Origin: Nitrospirota bacterium
GTDB taxonomy: Bacteria > Nitrospirota > Thermodesulfovibrionia > Thermodesulfovibrionales > JdFR-86
Assembly: GCA_037386965.1 (NCBI GenBank)
Contig: JARRLN010000013.1
Location: 1-39,569, forward strand
Length of the DNA stretch: 39,569 nt
Reading direction: 5' to 3'
The notes beneath the pieces were generated by a model, which saw nothing but the letters and a program-made list of their open reading frames with translations, made no database searches and had not been told where the DNA came from. Of this stretch, positions 9,189-17,550 are shown in pieces (position 1 is the first letter of the stretch; every line of letters begins with the position of its first letter). The position numbers were made by a program, and so were the translations under genes.

Positions 9189-9741
9189 CGCCGAAGTCCT
9201 CCATCCGAAGGAGGGAGTAAAGGGGACAGAGTTCCTCCACGTTCTCCCTGCCCCGCTGTTCCTGGCGGTCCAGGACCACCAGGGCGGCCAGCACCTCAAG
9301 GCCCGCCTCCCGGGCGGCGGTAAGGGCCTTGATGGTGGACCCGCCGGTGGTGAGGACGTCATCCACGATGACCACGGGGTCGCCTTCCCGCACGTTGCCC
9401 TCTATCTGCCTGCCCCTGCCGTGGTCCTTGGGCTCCTTACGGACCAGAAAGGCCTCGATGGGCCTGCCCCTCATGAAGGACGTGTAGGCCAGGGCACATG
9501 CCACGGGGTCGGCCCCCAGGGTGAGGCCGCCCGCTGCCCGCGGGCTGAGCCCCGCCTCCTCGAGCTTCTGATAGAGGAGGTTTCCGATGAGATATTGGCC
9601 CTCGGGGCACAGGGTGGTGAGCCTCAGGTCAAAGTACACCTTGCTCATCTTTCCCGAGGCAAGCCGGAAGACGGGCTTCTTGCTCCGGAGAAAGGAGCGC
9701 TCCCTGACGAGCCTGACGAGCCTTTCCCGGAGGTCCTCCAT
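9178..9741 (-). CDS. pyrE: Orotate phosphoribosyltransferase
   Basis: Transfers the phosphoribosyl group of PRPP to orotate, the fifth step of pyrimidine synthesis, in the cytoplasm. The 187 residues fit the family length. The PRPP-binding loop VVIVDDVLTTGG is at about residues 123-134. Upstream lie the conserved FRLASGKMSKVYFDLR segment, GADPVACALA and RKEPKDHG. The start at 9741 (MEDLRERL) is favoured over longer in-frame extensions because a good -10 box sits 7 bases upstream, so the extra codons would not be transcribed. It is divergent from the lytic transglycosylase gene and leads the RDD-protein gene. Confidence 0.95.
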   Translation of the reverse strand: MEDLRERLVRLVRERSFLRSKKPVFRLASGKMSKVYFDLRLTTLCPEGQYLIGNLLYQKLEEAGLSPRAAGGLTLGADPVACALAYTSFMRGRPIEAFLVRKEPKDHGRGRQIEGNVREGDPVVIVDDVLTTGGSTIKALTAAREAGLEVLAALVVLDRQEQRGRENVEELCPLYSLLRMEDFGDAL

Positions 9742-9748
9742 GGCGCTG

Positions 9749-9778
9749 ATTCTATCAAAGGGCTCCGGGAAAAGACAA
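9749..9778 (-). promoter_or_regulatory. Sigma-70 promoter of pyrE, leaderless
   Basis: On the minus strand TTGTCT (9773-9778), an 18-base spacer and TAGAAT (9749-9754). Seven bases separate the -10 from the ATG, and no Shine-Dalgarno sequence is visible. This fixes the pyrE start at 9741. Confidence 0.6.
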
Positions 9779-9809
9779 GGATACGGGTCACAGAAAATAT
9801 TCTTTATCT

Positions 9810-9839
9810 TTGACATGTTAACAAGCGGAATGCTAAGAT
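9810..9839 (+). promoter_or_regulatory. Sigma-70 promoter of the lytic transglycosylase gene, leaderless
   Basis: A perfect TTGACA (9810-9815), an 18-base spacer and TAAGAT (9834-9839). The ATG at 9845 follows after 5 bases. Two in-frame ATGs further upstream (9815, 9830) fall inside the promoter itself, so 9845 is the start. It is back to back with the pyrE promoter, the two -35 boxes being about 30 bases apart. Confidence 0.65.
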
Positions 9840-9844
9840 GGGCG

Positions 9845-10522
9845 ATGAAGAGACTGGGGCTTTCCCTGGTGCTTTTTCTGGTGCTTGCGCCCTGTGCAAT
9901 GGCCGACACGTACGTGTATGTCGACGATAACGGCGTGCTGACTTTCACCGACAGCCCCACGTCCGCCGACGCGGTGAAGGTCGTGGTGAACGAAGAGCCT
10001 CAAGAGGCTTTTACGAGGCCCTCGAGCAGGCCCGATTATCGCAACCTCATCGAGGAGGCCTGCGCACGGTACGGCATGGACCCCGACGTCATAAGCGCTC
10101 TCATCCAGGCGGAGTCGGCCTTTGACGCGCGGGCGGTATCGAGGAAGGGGGCCCTGGGCCTCATGCAGCTCATGCCGAAGACAGCCGAGCAGATGGGAGT
10201 GTATAATCTCCTGGACCCGGCGGCGAACATAGACGCCGGGGTGCGGTACCTGAAGGCCCTGTTGAGGAAATTCGACGGGGACCTGACCCTGGCCCTTGCG
10301 GCTTACAACGCCGGGCCCGGCGTGGTCCTCAAGTACGGCGCCGTCCCTCCCATCGAAGAGACCCAGCGGTACATAGAGAAAATCTTCTCCATTTATCGGG
10401 GCTCCCGGCTCCTGAAGGTATCAGAGCCGGAGGAAGTCTCCAGGGAGGTCTACCGGGTGGTGCTCGAAGACGGCACGGTCCTCTACACGGACTCCACCTA
10501 TTACCTTACCTATTCACAGTAG
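9845..10522 (+). CDS. Secreted lytic transglycosylase with an N-terminal DUF4124-like domain
   Basis: A 225-residue exported protein predicted to cleave peptidoglycan glycan strands in the periplasm. The signal peptide ends at about residue 20 (CAMA). The DUF4124-like segment TYVYVDDNGVLTFTDSP follows. The SLT domain then starts near residue 64, with the catalytic Glu90 in IQAESAFD, then GALGLMQLMP, AGVRYL and LALAAYNAGPG, all standard for soluble lytic transglycosylases. A short C-terminal tail repeats a DUF4124-like YRVVLEDGTVLYTDS. nadA starts 8 bases downstream, so the two may be cotranscribed. Confidence 0.92.
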   Translation: MKRLGLSLVLFLVLAPCAMADTYVYVDDNGVLTFTDSPTSADAVKVVVNEEPQEAFTRPSSRPDYRNLIEEACARYGMDPDVISALIQAESAFDARAVSRKGALGLMQLMPKTAEQMGVYNLLDPAANIDAGVRYLKALLRKFDGDLTLALAAYNAGPGVVLKYGAVPPIEETQRYIEKIFSIYRGSRLLKVSEPEEVSREVYRVVLEDGTVLYTDSTYYLTYSQ

Positions 10523-10530
10523 AGGTCTCC

Positions 10531-11523
10531 ATGCAGGACGCTGCTTTGAGAGATGAGATACTCAAGCTCAAGGACGAACGGCGGGCAGTCATCGTCGCCC
10601 ACAACTACCAACGCGACGAGGTCCAGCAGATGGCGGACTTCACGGGCGACTCCCTGGAGCTTTCCCGGAAGACGGCCTCGCTGGACTGCGAGGTCATCGT
10701 CTTTTGCGGGGTGAACTTCATGGCCGAGTCGGCCTCCATCCTCTCCCCCGAAAAGACGGTCCTCCTGCCGGAGCTGGGGGCCTGCTGTCCCATGGCCGAC
10801 ATGATACGCGTCGACGCCCCCCGCAAGGTCTGGAAGACCTTTCCCGGATACGAAGAGCAGCCCACCCTCATCTATCCCCCGGAGTTTACCCTGCGGGACA
10901 TGAAGGCCCGGCACCCCGGGGCCCCCGTGGTGGCCTACGTCAATACCACCGCCGAGGTGAAGGCCGAAAGCGACATCTGCTGCACCTCGGCCAACGTGGT
11001 GGAAGTGGTGGAGTCCCTGCCCGGGGACAAGGTCATCTGCGTGCCCGACAAGAACCTCTCCATGTGGGCCCAGCGCAACACGAAGAAGCAGGTCGTGGCG
11101 TGGGACGGCTTCTGCCACGTCCATGACAGGATAACGGCCAAGGACGTCCTGCACGCCCGCCAGGAGCACCCCGGGGCCGTTCTCATGGCCCACCCGGAGT
11201 GCCGTCCCGAGGTCCTGGACCTGGCCGACCACGTGACCAGCACCTCCGGGATGCTCCGCTATGCCAAGGCCTCCGACGCCCGGGAGTTCATCGTGGGAAC
11301 GGAAGTGGGGCTTCTCTACCGCCTCCGGAAGGACAACCCCGAAAAGCTCTTCCACCCCCTTCGGAAGGACATGGTCTGCCCCAACATGAAAAAGACCACC
11401 CTCAAGCGCGTCCTGAACGCCCTTCGGAACATGGAAAACGTCATCGCCGTCCCCGAGGAAATCCGCGTCCCCGCCAAGCGGGCCCTGGACAGAATGCTCG
11501 AGGTCACCGCCGCCAGGCGCTGA
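10531..11523 (+). CDS. nadA: Quinolinate synthase
   Basis: Condenses iminoaspartate with dihydroxyacetone phosphate to quinolinate, the precursor of NAD, using a 4Fe-4S cluster. The 330 residues are near the family length. Visible features: AHNYQRDEVQ near residue 23; the ACCPMADM segment (Cys86); the GFCHVHD segment (Cys195); and CPNMK (Cys283). These three match the positions of the cluster ligands in known NadA proteins. CTSAN and HPEC are also present. An AGAGGT Shine-Dalgarno-like sequence precedes the ATG. No nadB or nadC is adjacent. The gene ends convergently with lemA across a hairpin-rich spacer. Confidence 0.95.
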   Translation: MQDAALRDEILKLKDERRAVIVAHNYQRDEVQQMADFTGDSLELSRKTASLDCEVIVFCGVNFMAESASILSPEKTVLLPELGACCPMADMIRVDAPRKVWKTFPGYEEQPTLIYPPEFTLRDMKARHPGAPVVAYVNTTAEVKAESDICCTSANVVEVVESLPGDKVICVPDKNLSMWAQRNTKKQVVAWDGFCHVHDRITAKDVLHARQEHPGAVLMAHPECRPEVLDLADHVTSTSGMLRYAKASDAREFIVGTEVGLLYRLRKDNPEKLFHPLRKDMVCPNMKKTTLKRVLNALRNMENVIAVPEEIRVPAKRALDRMLEVTAARR

Positions 11524-11532
11524 GGGACCAGC

Positions 11533-11557
11533 CGCCGACCAGTCGGCGACCAGTCGC
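11533..11557. repeat. Two overlapping ACCAGT-centred palindromes between convergent nadA and lemA
   Basis: CGCCGACCAGTCGGCG (11533-11548) and GCGACCAGTCGC (11546-11557) share the ACCAGT core seen at 7493, 7607 and 23322. They are enclosed in a longer TGAGGG/CCCTCA pairing (11521-11567). Their place between convergent stop codons fits a bidirectional terminator, without a T tract. Confidence 0.55.
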
Positions 11558-11591
11558 GGCCGCCCTCAAAAAGAGACAAGGATAGCCGGCT

Positions 11592-12170
11592 CTACTGGAA
11601 GTTCACCTGGGGCACCTCCCCTTGCCCCTCCGGAAGCTCGTAGTACTCGGCCTTCTGCACGCCCGCCAGGGTGGCGAAGAACCGGCCATAGAAGGTCCGG
11701 ATATAGGTGTTCAGCTCCTGGACCGCGTCGTTATAGCGCTTCCGCTCCACGGCGATGCGGTTTTCGGTTCCCTCCAGGGAGTCCTGGAGCTTGAGGAAGT
11801 TCTCGTTGGCCCGAAGCTGGGGGTACTGCTCCCTCAGGAGAAGGAGCCTCGAGAGCGCCCTCTCGACCCCCTGTGAGGCCTCTATCTGCTCCCGGCGGTT
11901 CCCGGCCTGGAAGTACTTCGTGCGCGCGTCGGCTATATGCGTGAAAAGCTCCTTTTCGTGGGAGGCATAGCCCTTGACGGTCTGCACCAGGTTGGGGATG
12001 AGGTCATAGCGCCTCTTCAGCTGGTTTTCCACCTGCGCCCACTTTCCGCTGACGTTCTCGTCCATGGACACGACATTGTTATAGCCGCTGATGGCCCATC
12101 CTCCAAAGCCGATGACCAGGACGGCCAGGACGGCCACCGCAACGAGCCCCACCTTTGCTCCCTTGGACAT
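11592..12170 (-). CDS. LemA family protein
   Basis: A 192-residue inner-membrane protein. One transmembrane helix at about residues 7-28 is followed by the diagnostic YNNVVSMDENVSGKWAQVENQLKRR stretch and RYDLIPNLVQTVKGY, then a long coiled helical domain. The 12170 start is chosen because AAGGAGG precedes it at good spacing; the longer frame adds an Ala/Gly-rich shadow sequence. LemA proteins are commonly paired with TPM-domain proteins, exactly as here (the TPM gene lies 88 bases upstream in the same direction). Precise function in bacteria is not established. Confidence 0.93.
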   Translation of the reverse strand: MSKGAKVGLVAVAVLAVLVIGFGGWAISGYNNVVSMDENVSGKWAQVENQLKRRYDLIPNLVQTVKGYASHEKELFTHIADARTKYFQAGNRREQIEASQGVERALSRLLLLREQYPQLRANENFLKLQDSLEGTENRIAVERKRYNDAVQELNTYIRTFYGRFFATLAGVQKAEYYELPEGQGEVPQVNFQ

Positions 12171-12258
12171 TCCCGAAACCTCCTTCACGAGGGGGCCGAA
12201 CCCCGGCCCTCCTCTGGCTTTCTTCACGGCATTTTCTTGATGCCTTCCGGGGCTGCCT

Positions 12259-13050
12259 CTACCAGCCTCCCGAGGCGCCGCCGCCCCCGAAGCCTCCCCC
12301 GCCTCCGCCTCCGAAGCCCCCGAAACCGCCTCCACCGCCAAAGCCGCCCGAGCCGCCCCAGCCTCTGCGCGAGCCGCCCATGCCGGAGAAAAGAAGCATC
12401 AGCAGGAAAAGCCTCGGATGCCTTATGAACATGTACCCCGCCCCCAGGGCAAGGGCCAGGAGAAAAAGGGTCCCCAGAAGGCCGCCTTCCGGAGAGTGCT
12501 GTCTGCCGTATGCCCCTCCTCCCGCTGGAAGCCGCGGCATACCCGTAATCTGCACTCCCGCATCATCGGCGATGGCCTGGGCCACGGCCAGCACGGCCCC
12601 CGCTATCCCGCCCGTATAGTCTCCCTTGCGGAAGGCCGGGACGATGAACCGTCTTCCGATGGTCCCGAGGCGGCTGTCCGGCAGGATGCCCTCCAGGCCG
12701 TAGCCCGTCTCGAAGCGGTAGCTGTGCTCCTTCACAGCCACGGTAAACAGGAGGCCGTTGTCCTTGTCCTTCTGTCCGAGTTGCCAGCGCTCGGCCACAC
12801 GCAGGGAAAAGTCCTCGATGGGAATGCCCTCGAGGCTCTTCACGGTCAGGACCACCACCTGGGCCGTGGTCTTCTGCTCGAGCTCCTTCAGATAGCCGTC
12901 GAGCTTCGTCTCCGCCCCGTCCTCCACGATGCCAGCCAGGTCCACGACATAGCGCGGAGGGGTGGCGGGAATCTCATCGGCGAGTGCCGGCGGCGAGAGG
13001 ACCGGCAGCAAGAGGAAGAAAACGGCAAGGAGGCTAAAGCGCAATCTCAT
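12259..13050 (-). CDS. TPM-domain protein with glycine-rich C terminus (YgcG type)
   Basis: Start at 13050 (MRLRFSLL) gives 263 residues with a signal peptide ending at ALAD (about residue 25). The TPM domain (about 30-150) shows VVDLAGIVEDGAETKLDGYL, VLTVKSLEGIPIEDFSLRVAERW and DNGLLFTVAVKEHSYRFETGYGLEG, the hallmark sequences of the family. A hydrophobic segment near 195-225 (LLGTLFLLALALGAGY, then LFLLMLLFSG) is followed by a tail made almost only of Gly, Phe, Trp and Ser. TPM proteins are associated with membrane protein quality control and often sit beside lemA. It overlaps the upstream nucleotidyltransferase-like gene by 17 bases. Confidence 0.92.
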   Translation of the reverse strand: MRLRFSLLAVFFLLLPVLSPPALADEIPATPPRYVVDLAGIVEDGAETKLDGYLKELEQKTTAQVVVLTVKSLEGIPIEDFSLRVAERWQLGQKDKDNGLLFTVAVKEHSYRFETGYGLEGILPDSRLGTIGRRFIVPAFRKGDYTGGIAGAVLAVAQAIADDAGVQITGMPRLPAGGGAYGRQHSPEGGLLGTLFLLALALGAGYMFIRHPRLFLLMLLFSGMGGSRRGWGGSGGFGGGGGFGGFGGGGGGGFGGGGASGGW

Positions 13051-13783
13051 CCACGACCTTTCCGAGCGCCTCAGTGGCCCGGTAGTATGTCTCAAAAACC
13101 GTCTTTACCTCCTCCTGGGAGAGCTTGAGCTTCTCGTGCCTTCCCCTGAGAAGGCGCATGAATATGTCGCAGTCCACCCCGGTCACCCGGGCCAGCTCCC
13201 TGACGATGTCCTCATAGCGCTCCGGAGGGGCCTCGCCCTTGAGGTGGATGATTCCTCTGAAGACCGGCGCGTAGGACCTCATGGCCTTGACGTAGGTCTC
13301 CGTCAGGGTCCGGACGTCCCCCAGGGAAGAGATATAGCCCTGTCTCAAGCCGATGAGCCTCGTCTTCAGCTCCCGTTCACACTGCTGCCGGAGGTCGCCG
13401 TTGTCCACTTCTATCAGGGCAAAGACATCCTCGCCGTAGACGGTCTCGTGAATGAGGCGGAAGCTCAAGAACTCCACGGGGAAAACGTCCAGGGAGGCGG
13501 TGATGTACCCCGGGGTCATGATGAGGGGGGCCGCCACGCCGCGCTTCCGGTACTTCTTGCCCCTGGGCGCAAGGACTTCGAGGAACCGGAGGTCCATCTC
13601 CTTGAGGACAACCACGGAATTGACGTCCGAGGTCTGCTCGTTGAAGTCCGCCGTGAGGGCGCTGCCCACCACATGGAGGGAATGGATGTTGCCGTCCTCC
13701 TTCTCCAGCAGCTCCTCGAAAAACGGCACCACGCGCTCGGCCACGACGGGCCGGAGCCTTTCGGTCTTGAGCGATACGGACAT
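13034..13783 (-). CDS. Nucleotidyltransferase-like protein with altered active site
   Basis: A 249-residue cytoplasmic protein. Residues 36-60 (HVVGSALTADFNEQTSDVNSVVV, cited by position) resemble the start of a DNA polymerase-beta type nucleotidyltransferase fold: the GS pair at 40-41 and an SDVN at 52-55. The family's second Asp of the DxD pair is Asn here (Asn55), so catalysis may be lost or altered. The remainder is mostly helical, with no other signature I recognise. It leads the TPM-lemA operon and overlaps the TPM gene by 17 bases. GGGGAGG lies close before the ATG and a -10 box TATACT lies further upstream. Confidence 0.75.
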   Translation of the reverse strand: MSVSLKTERLRPVVAERVVPFFEELLEKEDGNIHSLHVVGSALTADFNEQTSDVNSVVVLKEMDLRFLEVLAPRGKKYRKRGVAAPLIMTPGYITASLDVFPVEFLSFRLIHETVYGEDVFALIEVDNGDLRQQCERELKTRLIGLRQGYISSLGDVRTLTETYVKAMRSYAPVFRGIIHLKGEAPPERYEDIVRELARVTGVDCDIFMRLLRGRHEKLKLSQEEVKTVFETYYRATEALGKVVDEIAL

Positions 13784-13826
13784 TGGCCTCCCCTCAGAAT
13801 CTCCGTTCTAGAGCCTGAATCCTCGT

Positions 13827-13856
13827 AGTATAACAGCCCCTGGCCCTCTCACGCAA
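13827..13856 (-). promoter_or_regulatory. Promoter of the nucleotidyltransferase-TPM-lemA operon
   Basis: On the minus strand TTGCGT (13851-13856), an 18-base spacer and TATACT (13827-13832). The ATG is 43 bases downstream of the -10. Confidence 0.45.
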
Positions 13857-13880
13857 AATCTCTCAACGAAGACGGCCACT

Positions 13881-15170
13881 TCAGCCGCCCATGAGGATGG
13901 AGGCGTCCCGGAAGAACGTGCCGGCGACGGCCGCGGTCATGAGGCAGGCCAGGGTGGCGGCCAGGAGGGCCTTGAACCCCAGGGCGGAAAGGTCCCGCGT
14001 GCGCTCCGGAACCAGCGCCGCTATCCCTCCCACGAATATCGCCAGGGAGGCCACATGGGCAAAGCCGCAGAGGGCATAGGCGGCAAGGAAGGCCGAGCGC
14101 GGCTCCAGGGCCCCTTGGCGCATGAGGACCGCCAGGTCCTGGTACGCCTTCACTTCCGTCACCACGGTCCGTTCCCCCAGAAGGTGGGCAATCTTCATCA
14201 CGTCGGCACGGGGGACCCCGATAGCCAGGGTGAACGGATAAAACAGATACCCCAGGAGCCCGCCCAGGGAAAACGTCTCTCGAAGGCCCAGAAGCCCGCC
14301 CAACCCGCGCAGCGCCGAATCCAGGAGGTCCACAATCCCCAGAAAAGCCAGAAGAAGCGCGGCAATTCCCACCACCAGCCGCACGCCGGCATTCGCCCCG
14401 TTTATGATGGCCTCCATGAGGGAGGACTCCCTCTGGTACCGGGGGCTTACCTCCATGCCCAGCGTCTCGGGCCTTCCCGTCTCCGGCACTAGGAGCTTCG
14501 ACATCACGATGGCCGCCGGGGCCGAGAGCACCGAGGCACTGACCAGGTGGCCCGCGATGGTGGGGAACTCCCCTCTCAGGATGAAGACATAAAAGGCCAG
14601 GACGCTGCTGGCGATGGTGGCCATGCCGGCCGTCAGTAACGTGCAGAGCTCCGAGCGGGTCATGCCGATCAGGTGCGGCCGGACGGTGGTGGCCGCCTCC
14701 ACGCCCACGAAGATATTGCTCGCCGCACAGAGCGACTCGGCCCCGCTGACTCCCATGAGCCTGGTGAAAAGCCGCGAGAATTGCCGCACCAGCCAACTCA
14801 TCACGCCGACGTAGTACAGGGCCGCCACCAGGCTGGAGAAAAAGACGATGGTGGGCAGGGCCTGAAAGGCCAGGATGAACCCCAGGGACTTCTCTCCGGC
14901 CTCCGTCGCCGCCCCGGGCGGAAGCGCCAGCCTTCCGAAGAGAAACCGCGTCCCCGCGGTGGCGCTCTCAAGCACCTTGACCACAAGGGAGTTTACAAGA
15001 AGGAAGAACTTTGTTCCCACCGGGACAAGAAAGATGAAGACCGCCACCAGCGCCTGAATCACAAGTCCCCAGAGGACCACCGCCCAGCTCACGGCCCGCC
15101 TGTGCTCCGAAAGGAGCCAGGCCACCCCCAGCAGAATGAATATGCCTCCGAAGCTTATGAGGTTTCCCAT
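13881..15170 (-). CDS. Concentrative nucleoside transporter, NupC/CNT family
   Basis: A 429-residue inner-membrane protein with many hydrophobic segments, taking up nucleosides by cation symport. Recognisable family sequences are GTKFFLLVNSLVVKVLES, FGRLALPPG, LPTIVFFSSLVAALYY, GVSGAESLCAASNIFVGVEAA and MATIASSVLAFYV, in the usual order. The C-terminal half contains NGANAGVRLVVGIAALLLAF and ALCGFAHVASLAIFVGG. Length is typical for bacterial CNT proteins. The start at 15170 lies 11 bases after a good -10 box. It forms a single-gene unit divergent from a small sigma-54-linked ORF. Confidence 0.93.
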   Translation of the reverse strand: MGNLISFGGIFILLGVAWLLSEHRRAVSWAVVLWGLVIQALVAVFIFLVPVGTKFFLLVNSLVVKVLESATAGTRFLFGRLALPPGAATEAGEKSLGFILAFQALPTIVFFSSLVAALYYVGVMSWLVRQFSRLFTRLMGVSGAESLCAASNIFVGVEAATTVRPHLIGMTRSELCTLLTAGMATIASSVLAFYVFILRGEFPTIAGHLVSASVLSAPAAIVMSKLLVPETGRPETLGMEVSPRYQRESSLMEAIINGANAGVRLVVGIAALLLAFLGIVDLLDSALRGLGGLLGLRETFSLGGLLGYLFYPFTLAIGVPRADVMKIAHLLGERTVVTEVKAYQDLAVLMRQGALEPRSAFLAAYALCGFAHVASLAIFVGGIAALVPERTRDLSALGFKALLAATLACLMTAAVAGTFFRDASILMGG

Positions 15171-15181
15171 AAAGGCCCTTG

Positions 15182-15210
15182 ACTATACTTCAGGGTGAGG
15201 CTTTTTTCAA
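15182..15210 (-). promoter_or_regulatory. Sigma-70 promoter of the nucleoside transporter gene
   Basis: On the minus strand TTGAAA (15205-15210), a 17-base spacer and TATAGT (15182-15187). The ATG follows 11 bases after the -10, leaving a leader of only a few nucleotides. Confidence 0.65.
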
Positions 15211-15256
15211 CGTATCATGTCCTTCCTCGCACCCTTCGGGACCAACCGGGCGCTTC

Positions 15257-15272
15257 TGGCATAGTGATTGCA
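15257..15272 (+). promoter_or_regulatory. Sigma-54 promoter upstream of a small ORF
   Basis: TGGCATAGTGATTGCA matches the TGGCACG-N4-TTGCW consensus at all defined positions except two inner ones, with GG and GC at the exact 10-base separation. The predicted transcript start (about 15283) is downstream of the first ATG (15278), which favours the ATG at 15308 for the small protein. Confidence 0.6.
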
Positions 15273-15307
15273 AGTAAATGGTGAATGAACTGCCGCGGGA
15301 ACGTGCA

Positions 15308-15490
15308 ATGGAGGAGAACCAGGCATTGACGGAAGAAGAAGCGCTGCGCATCGTCAGGGACCCGGAGCTCTGGAAAGCCCTTTCGAAAACGGAGAAAATC
15401 AGGGTCATGCAGCGCGCCATCGAGGTGGCCAAACGGGATATCAAAAACAGGATCATGAACCTTGCCGACCCGGACAGCCCCAACCGTTAG
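15308..15490 (+). CDS. Small helical protein of unknown function
   Basis: Sixty residues, highly charged and apparently all helical (EEEALRIVRDPELWKALSKTEK near the middle, cited only by its position, residues 10-31). No membrane segment, no cysteine and no known motif. The upstream in-frame ATG at 15278 would add 10 residues, but it precedes the transcript start expected from the sigma-54 element. A ribosome binding site is weak (GCGGGAA, about 9 bases before the ATG). Coding is supported by amino-acid composition and by the dedicated promoter rather than by homology, which I cannot test. Confidence 0.5.
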   Translation: MEENQALTEEEALRIVRDPELWKALSKTEKIRVMQRAIEVAKRDIKNRIMNLADPDSPNR

Positions 15491-15819
15491 TTCCCACGGG
15501 CTGATGTTTTCCCGCTCTTCCTGCGGGATATCCCTCTTTCGAGCTTGAAAACCCCCTGTTTCTCCTGCCAAAAGACCCACAGTTCTCCGCTCTTGAGATT
15601 TTCCTGTGGATGTAACGGCACACCGGGAGCACCCCTTCCCGTGCGAAGCACCACTACTATCATTGAATTATCAAGCACTTAGGCGAACGTCGGGATATCC
15701 ATGTCATCCTGGCATACTTTTTGATATCGGCATACTATGTACATCGAGAGCCGGCATAGACTCAAGCCTGCGAAGCCCCTGGGAGATTGCTCTCCTCAAT
15801 CTGATAAGCTGGAAGGGCC
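15491..15819. other. Intergenic region upstream of the radical SAM gene
   Basis: No gene seen. It contains a CCCGC/GCGGG dyad just after the small ORF (about 15510-15526), the palindromic nonamer GGGATATCC at two places, and near 15710-15725 a partial sigma-54-like element (TGGCATA, N4, TTGAT) whose -12 lacks the required GC. The first 60 bases may include the terminator of the small ORF, but no T tract follows a strong stem. Confidence 0.4.
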
Positions 15820-17091
15820 ATGTCCCGCATAAAGAAGGTTCTGCTCATAAACCCGAATCGCTATCAGTCGCCTCCGGTCATCCCCCTGGGGCTTGAGTAC
15901 CTGGCACACGCCCTGACCGGCGAGGGCCTGCAGGTACGCGTCCTGGACCTCTGTTTCGCATCCGACCCCATTTCGGAGGCGGAAAAGACGGTGGCCGATT
16001 TCGTCCCCGATGCCCTCTGCGTCACGGTGCGCAATGTCGACACCGTTCTTACGCCGGAAACGGAATTCTTTCTGCCCGACATCCGGGCCCTCATCGACCG
16101 CCTGCGTGAGCTGAGCCCGGCCCCCGTCATCATCGGAGGCGCCGCTCTGGCGGCCAACCCGGAGGGCATGAGGGACTTCCTCGGTGCGGACCTCGCCGTG
16201 GTTGGCCCGGGGGAGAAGTCTCTGCCGAAGGTCCTGCTTGGGGACGGGGGGCTCCAGAGCGCGGGAAAGGTCTTCAGGGGCGAGAGGCCGCCGGATGCCT
16301 TCCGCCGGCGCTGCGCCTACTTGGACTACGCCGCCTACAGGGAGCGCGACGGCATCGGGGGCTTCGAGACCCACAAGGGGTGCTCCTCGGGCTGCGTTTA
16401 CTGCATCGAGGCCCGCACCCCGGTGTTCCTCCGGAAGCCCGAGCAGGTGGTCTCGGAGCTGGAGGACCTCGTCGAGCACGGCAACACGCACCTGCATCTC
16501 TGCGACCCCGAATTCAACGAGGACCTGGAGGCCTGCCTCGCCTTCCTCGAAAGGCTCCTTGGGCGGGAGCTGCCGCTTCGCTGGGCGCTGTACATGAAAC
16601 CCGGAAACCACGGCGGCAGGTTCTTTTCTCTCCTGAAAAAAACCGGAGCCTACCTGATAACCCTTTCGGTGGACAGCTTCCAGAGGCCGGTCGATTACTG
16701 GAGGGACGTCGTGGATGTCGTGCGGGCGGCCCGGGCCGAAGGCCTGAGGCTAAGCATCGATTTTCTGACGGGCTTCCCCGGCGAGGACGAAGACCACCTC
16801 AAAAGGACGCTCCACCTCCTGCATGCAGCCGGCCCCGACGAGGTCGTGGTCAACGCCACCTTGCGCCTCTACCGGAGCCTTCCCTTGACCGGGCTCATCC
16901 AGAGAGACCCCTCACTGGGAAGATACCTGTTTGGGGCGACGAAGGACCCCACCTGCCTCACCCCCGTCTTCTACCGGCATGTGGAGCCCGGCCGGCTCAA
17001 GGAGCTTCTTGGAGGGGACGCCCTCTTCCGTATAGCGGGAGAAGAAAAGGCCGTCAACTACCAGAAGGCGGAGAGGCCTAGCCTCCGATGA
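15820..17091 (+). CDS. B12-binding-domain radical SAM protein
   Basis: A 423-residue cytoplasmic iron-sulfur enzyme. The N-terminal ~170 residues have the cobalamin-binding fold pattern of this superfamily ([41 protein letters not shown]) but no obvious DxHxxG, so B12 may not bind in the usual base-off mode. The radical SAM cluster motif CSSGCVYC gives Cys188, Cys192 and Cys195. The downstream SAM-domain landmarks [14 protein letters not shown] and [17 protein letters not shown] are typical of the B12-radical SAM class. The substrate is not predictable. Its last 14 bases overlap the convergent yjbQ gene. GGAAGGG precedes the ATG. Confidence 0.9.
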   Translation: MSRIKKVLLINPNRYQSPPVIPLGLEYLAHALTGEGLQVRVLDLCFASDPISEAEKTVADFVPDALCVTVRNVDTVLTPETEFFLPDIRALIDRLRELSPAPVIIGGAALAANPEGMRDFLGADLAVVGPGEKSLPKVLLGDGGLQSAGKVFRGERPPDAFRRRCAYLDYAAYRERDGIGGFETHKGCSSGCVYCIEARTPVFLRKPEQVVSELEDLVEHGNTHLHLCDPEFNEDLEACLAFLERLLGRELPLRWALYMKPGNHGGRFFSLLKKTGAYLITLSVDSFQRPVDYWRDVVDVVRAARAEGLRLSIDFLTGFPGEDEDHLKRTLHLLHAAGPDEVVVNATLRLYRSLPLTGLIQRDPSLGRYLFGATKDPTCLTPVFYRHVEPGRLKELLGGDALFRIAGEEKAVNYQKAERPSLR

Positions 17092-17497
17092 TCTTTACCA
17101 GGACCCGCTTCCTCCGGCGTCCGTCGAACTCCCCGTAGAAGATTTGCTCCCATGGCCCCAGGTCCAGCCTGCCCCCGGTGACGGCAACCACCACTTCCCG
17201 GCCCATCACCTGGCGCTTCAGGTGGGCGTCGCCGTTGTCCTCGCCCGTCCGGTTGTGGCGGTACTTCTCCAGGGGCTCGTGGGGGGCCAGCCACTGGAGC
17301 CAGTCCTCATAATCCTTCAACAGTCCTGGCTCGTCGTCGTTTATGTAGACGGACGCGGTGATGTGCATGGCGTTACAAAGGACAAGGCCCTCTCTGACGC
17401 CGCTTTCCCTCACGCACTCCTCCACCTGGGGAGTGATGTTGATAAAGGCCCTCCGGGTGGGCACGTTGAACCACAGTTCCTTCCGGTAGCTCTTCAT
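17078..17497 (-). CDS. yjbQ: YjbQ family (UPF0047) protein, secondary thiamine-phosphate synthase-like
   Basis: A 139-residue cytoplasmic protein, the standard family length. Family patterns: [26 protein letters not shown] (residues 39-64, cited by position), the [19 protein letters not shown] block, and the C-terminal [15 protein letters not shown]. These contain the conserved His and acidic residues. E. coli YjbQ has weak thiamine-phosphate synthase activity, but the physiological role is uncertain. AAGGAGG lies 6-7 bases before the ATG. Convergent 14-base overlap with the radical SAM gene. Confidence 0.93.
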   Translation of the reverse strand: MKSYRKELWFNVPTRRAFINITPQVEECVRESGVREGLVLCNAMHITASVYINDDEPGLLKDYEDWLQWLAPHEPLEKYRHNRTGEDNGDAHLKRQVMGREVVVAVTGGRLDLGPWEQIFYGEFDGRRRKRVLVKIIGG

Positions 17498-17550
17498 GGC
17501 TCGCCTCCTTTTTATGCCCGCTCAGGGAATATTACCCGTGGGCACGGGGA

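Noticed and set aside
12259-12380. Glycine-rich tail of the TPM protein as a separate repeat element
   Set aside because: The repeats are simple Gly/Phe codons in frame with the TPM gene, a normal feature of this protein family.
15710-15725. Sigma-54-like element upstream of the radical SAM gene (TGGCATA, N4, TTGAT)
   Set aside because: The nearly invariant GC of the -12 element is GA, and the site is 95 bases from the start codon; evidence too weak.
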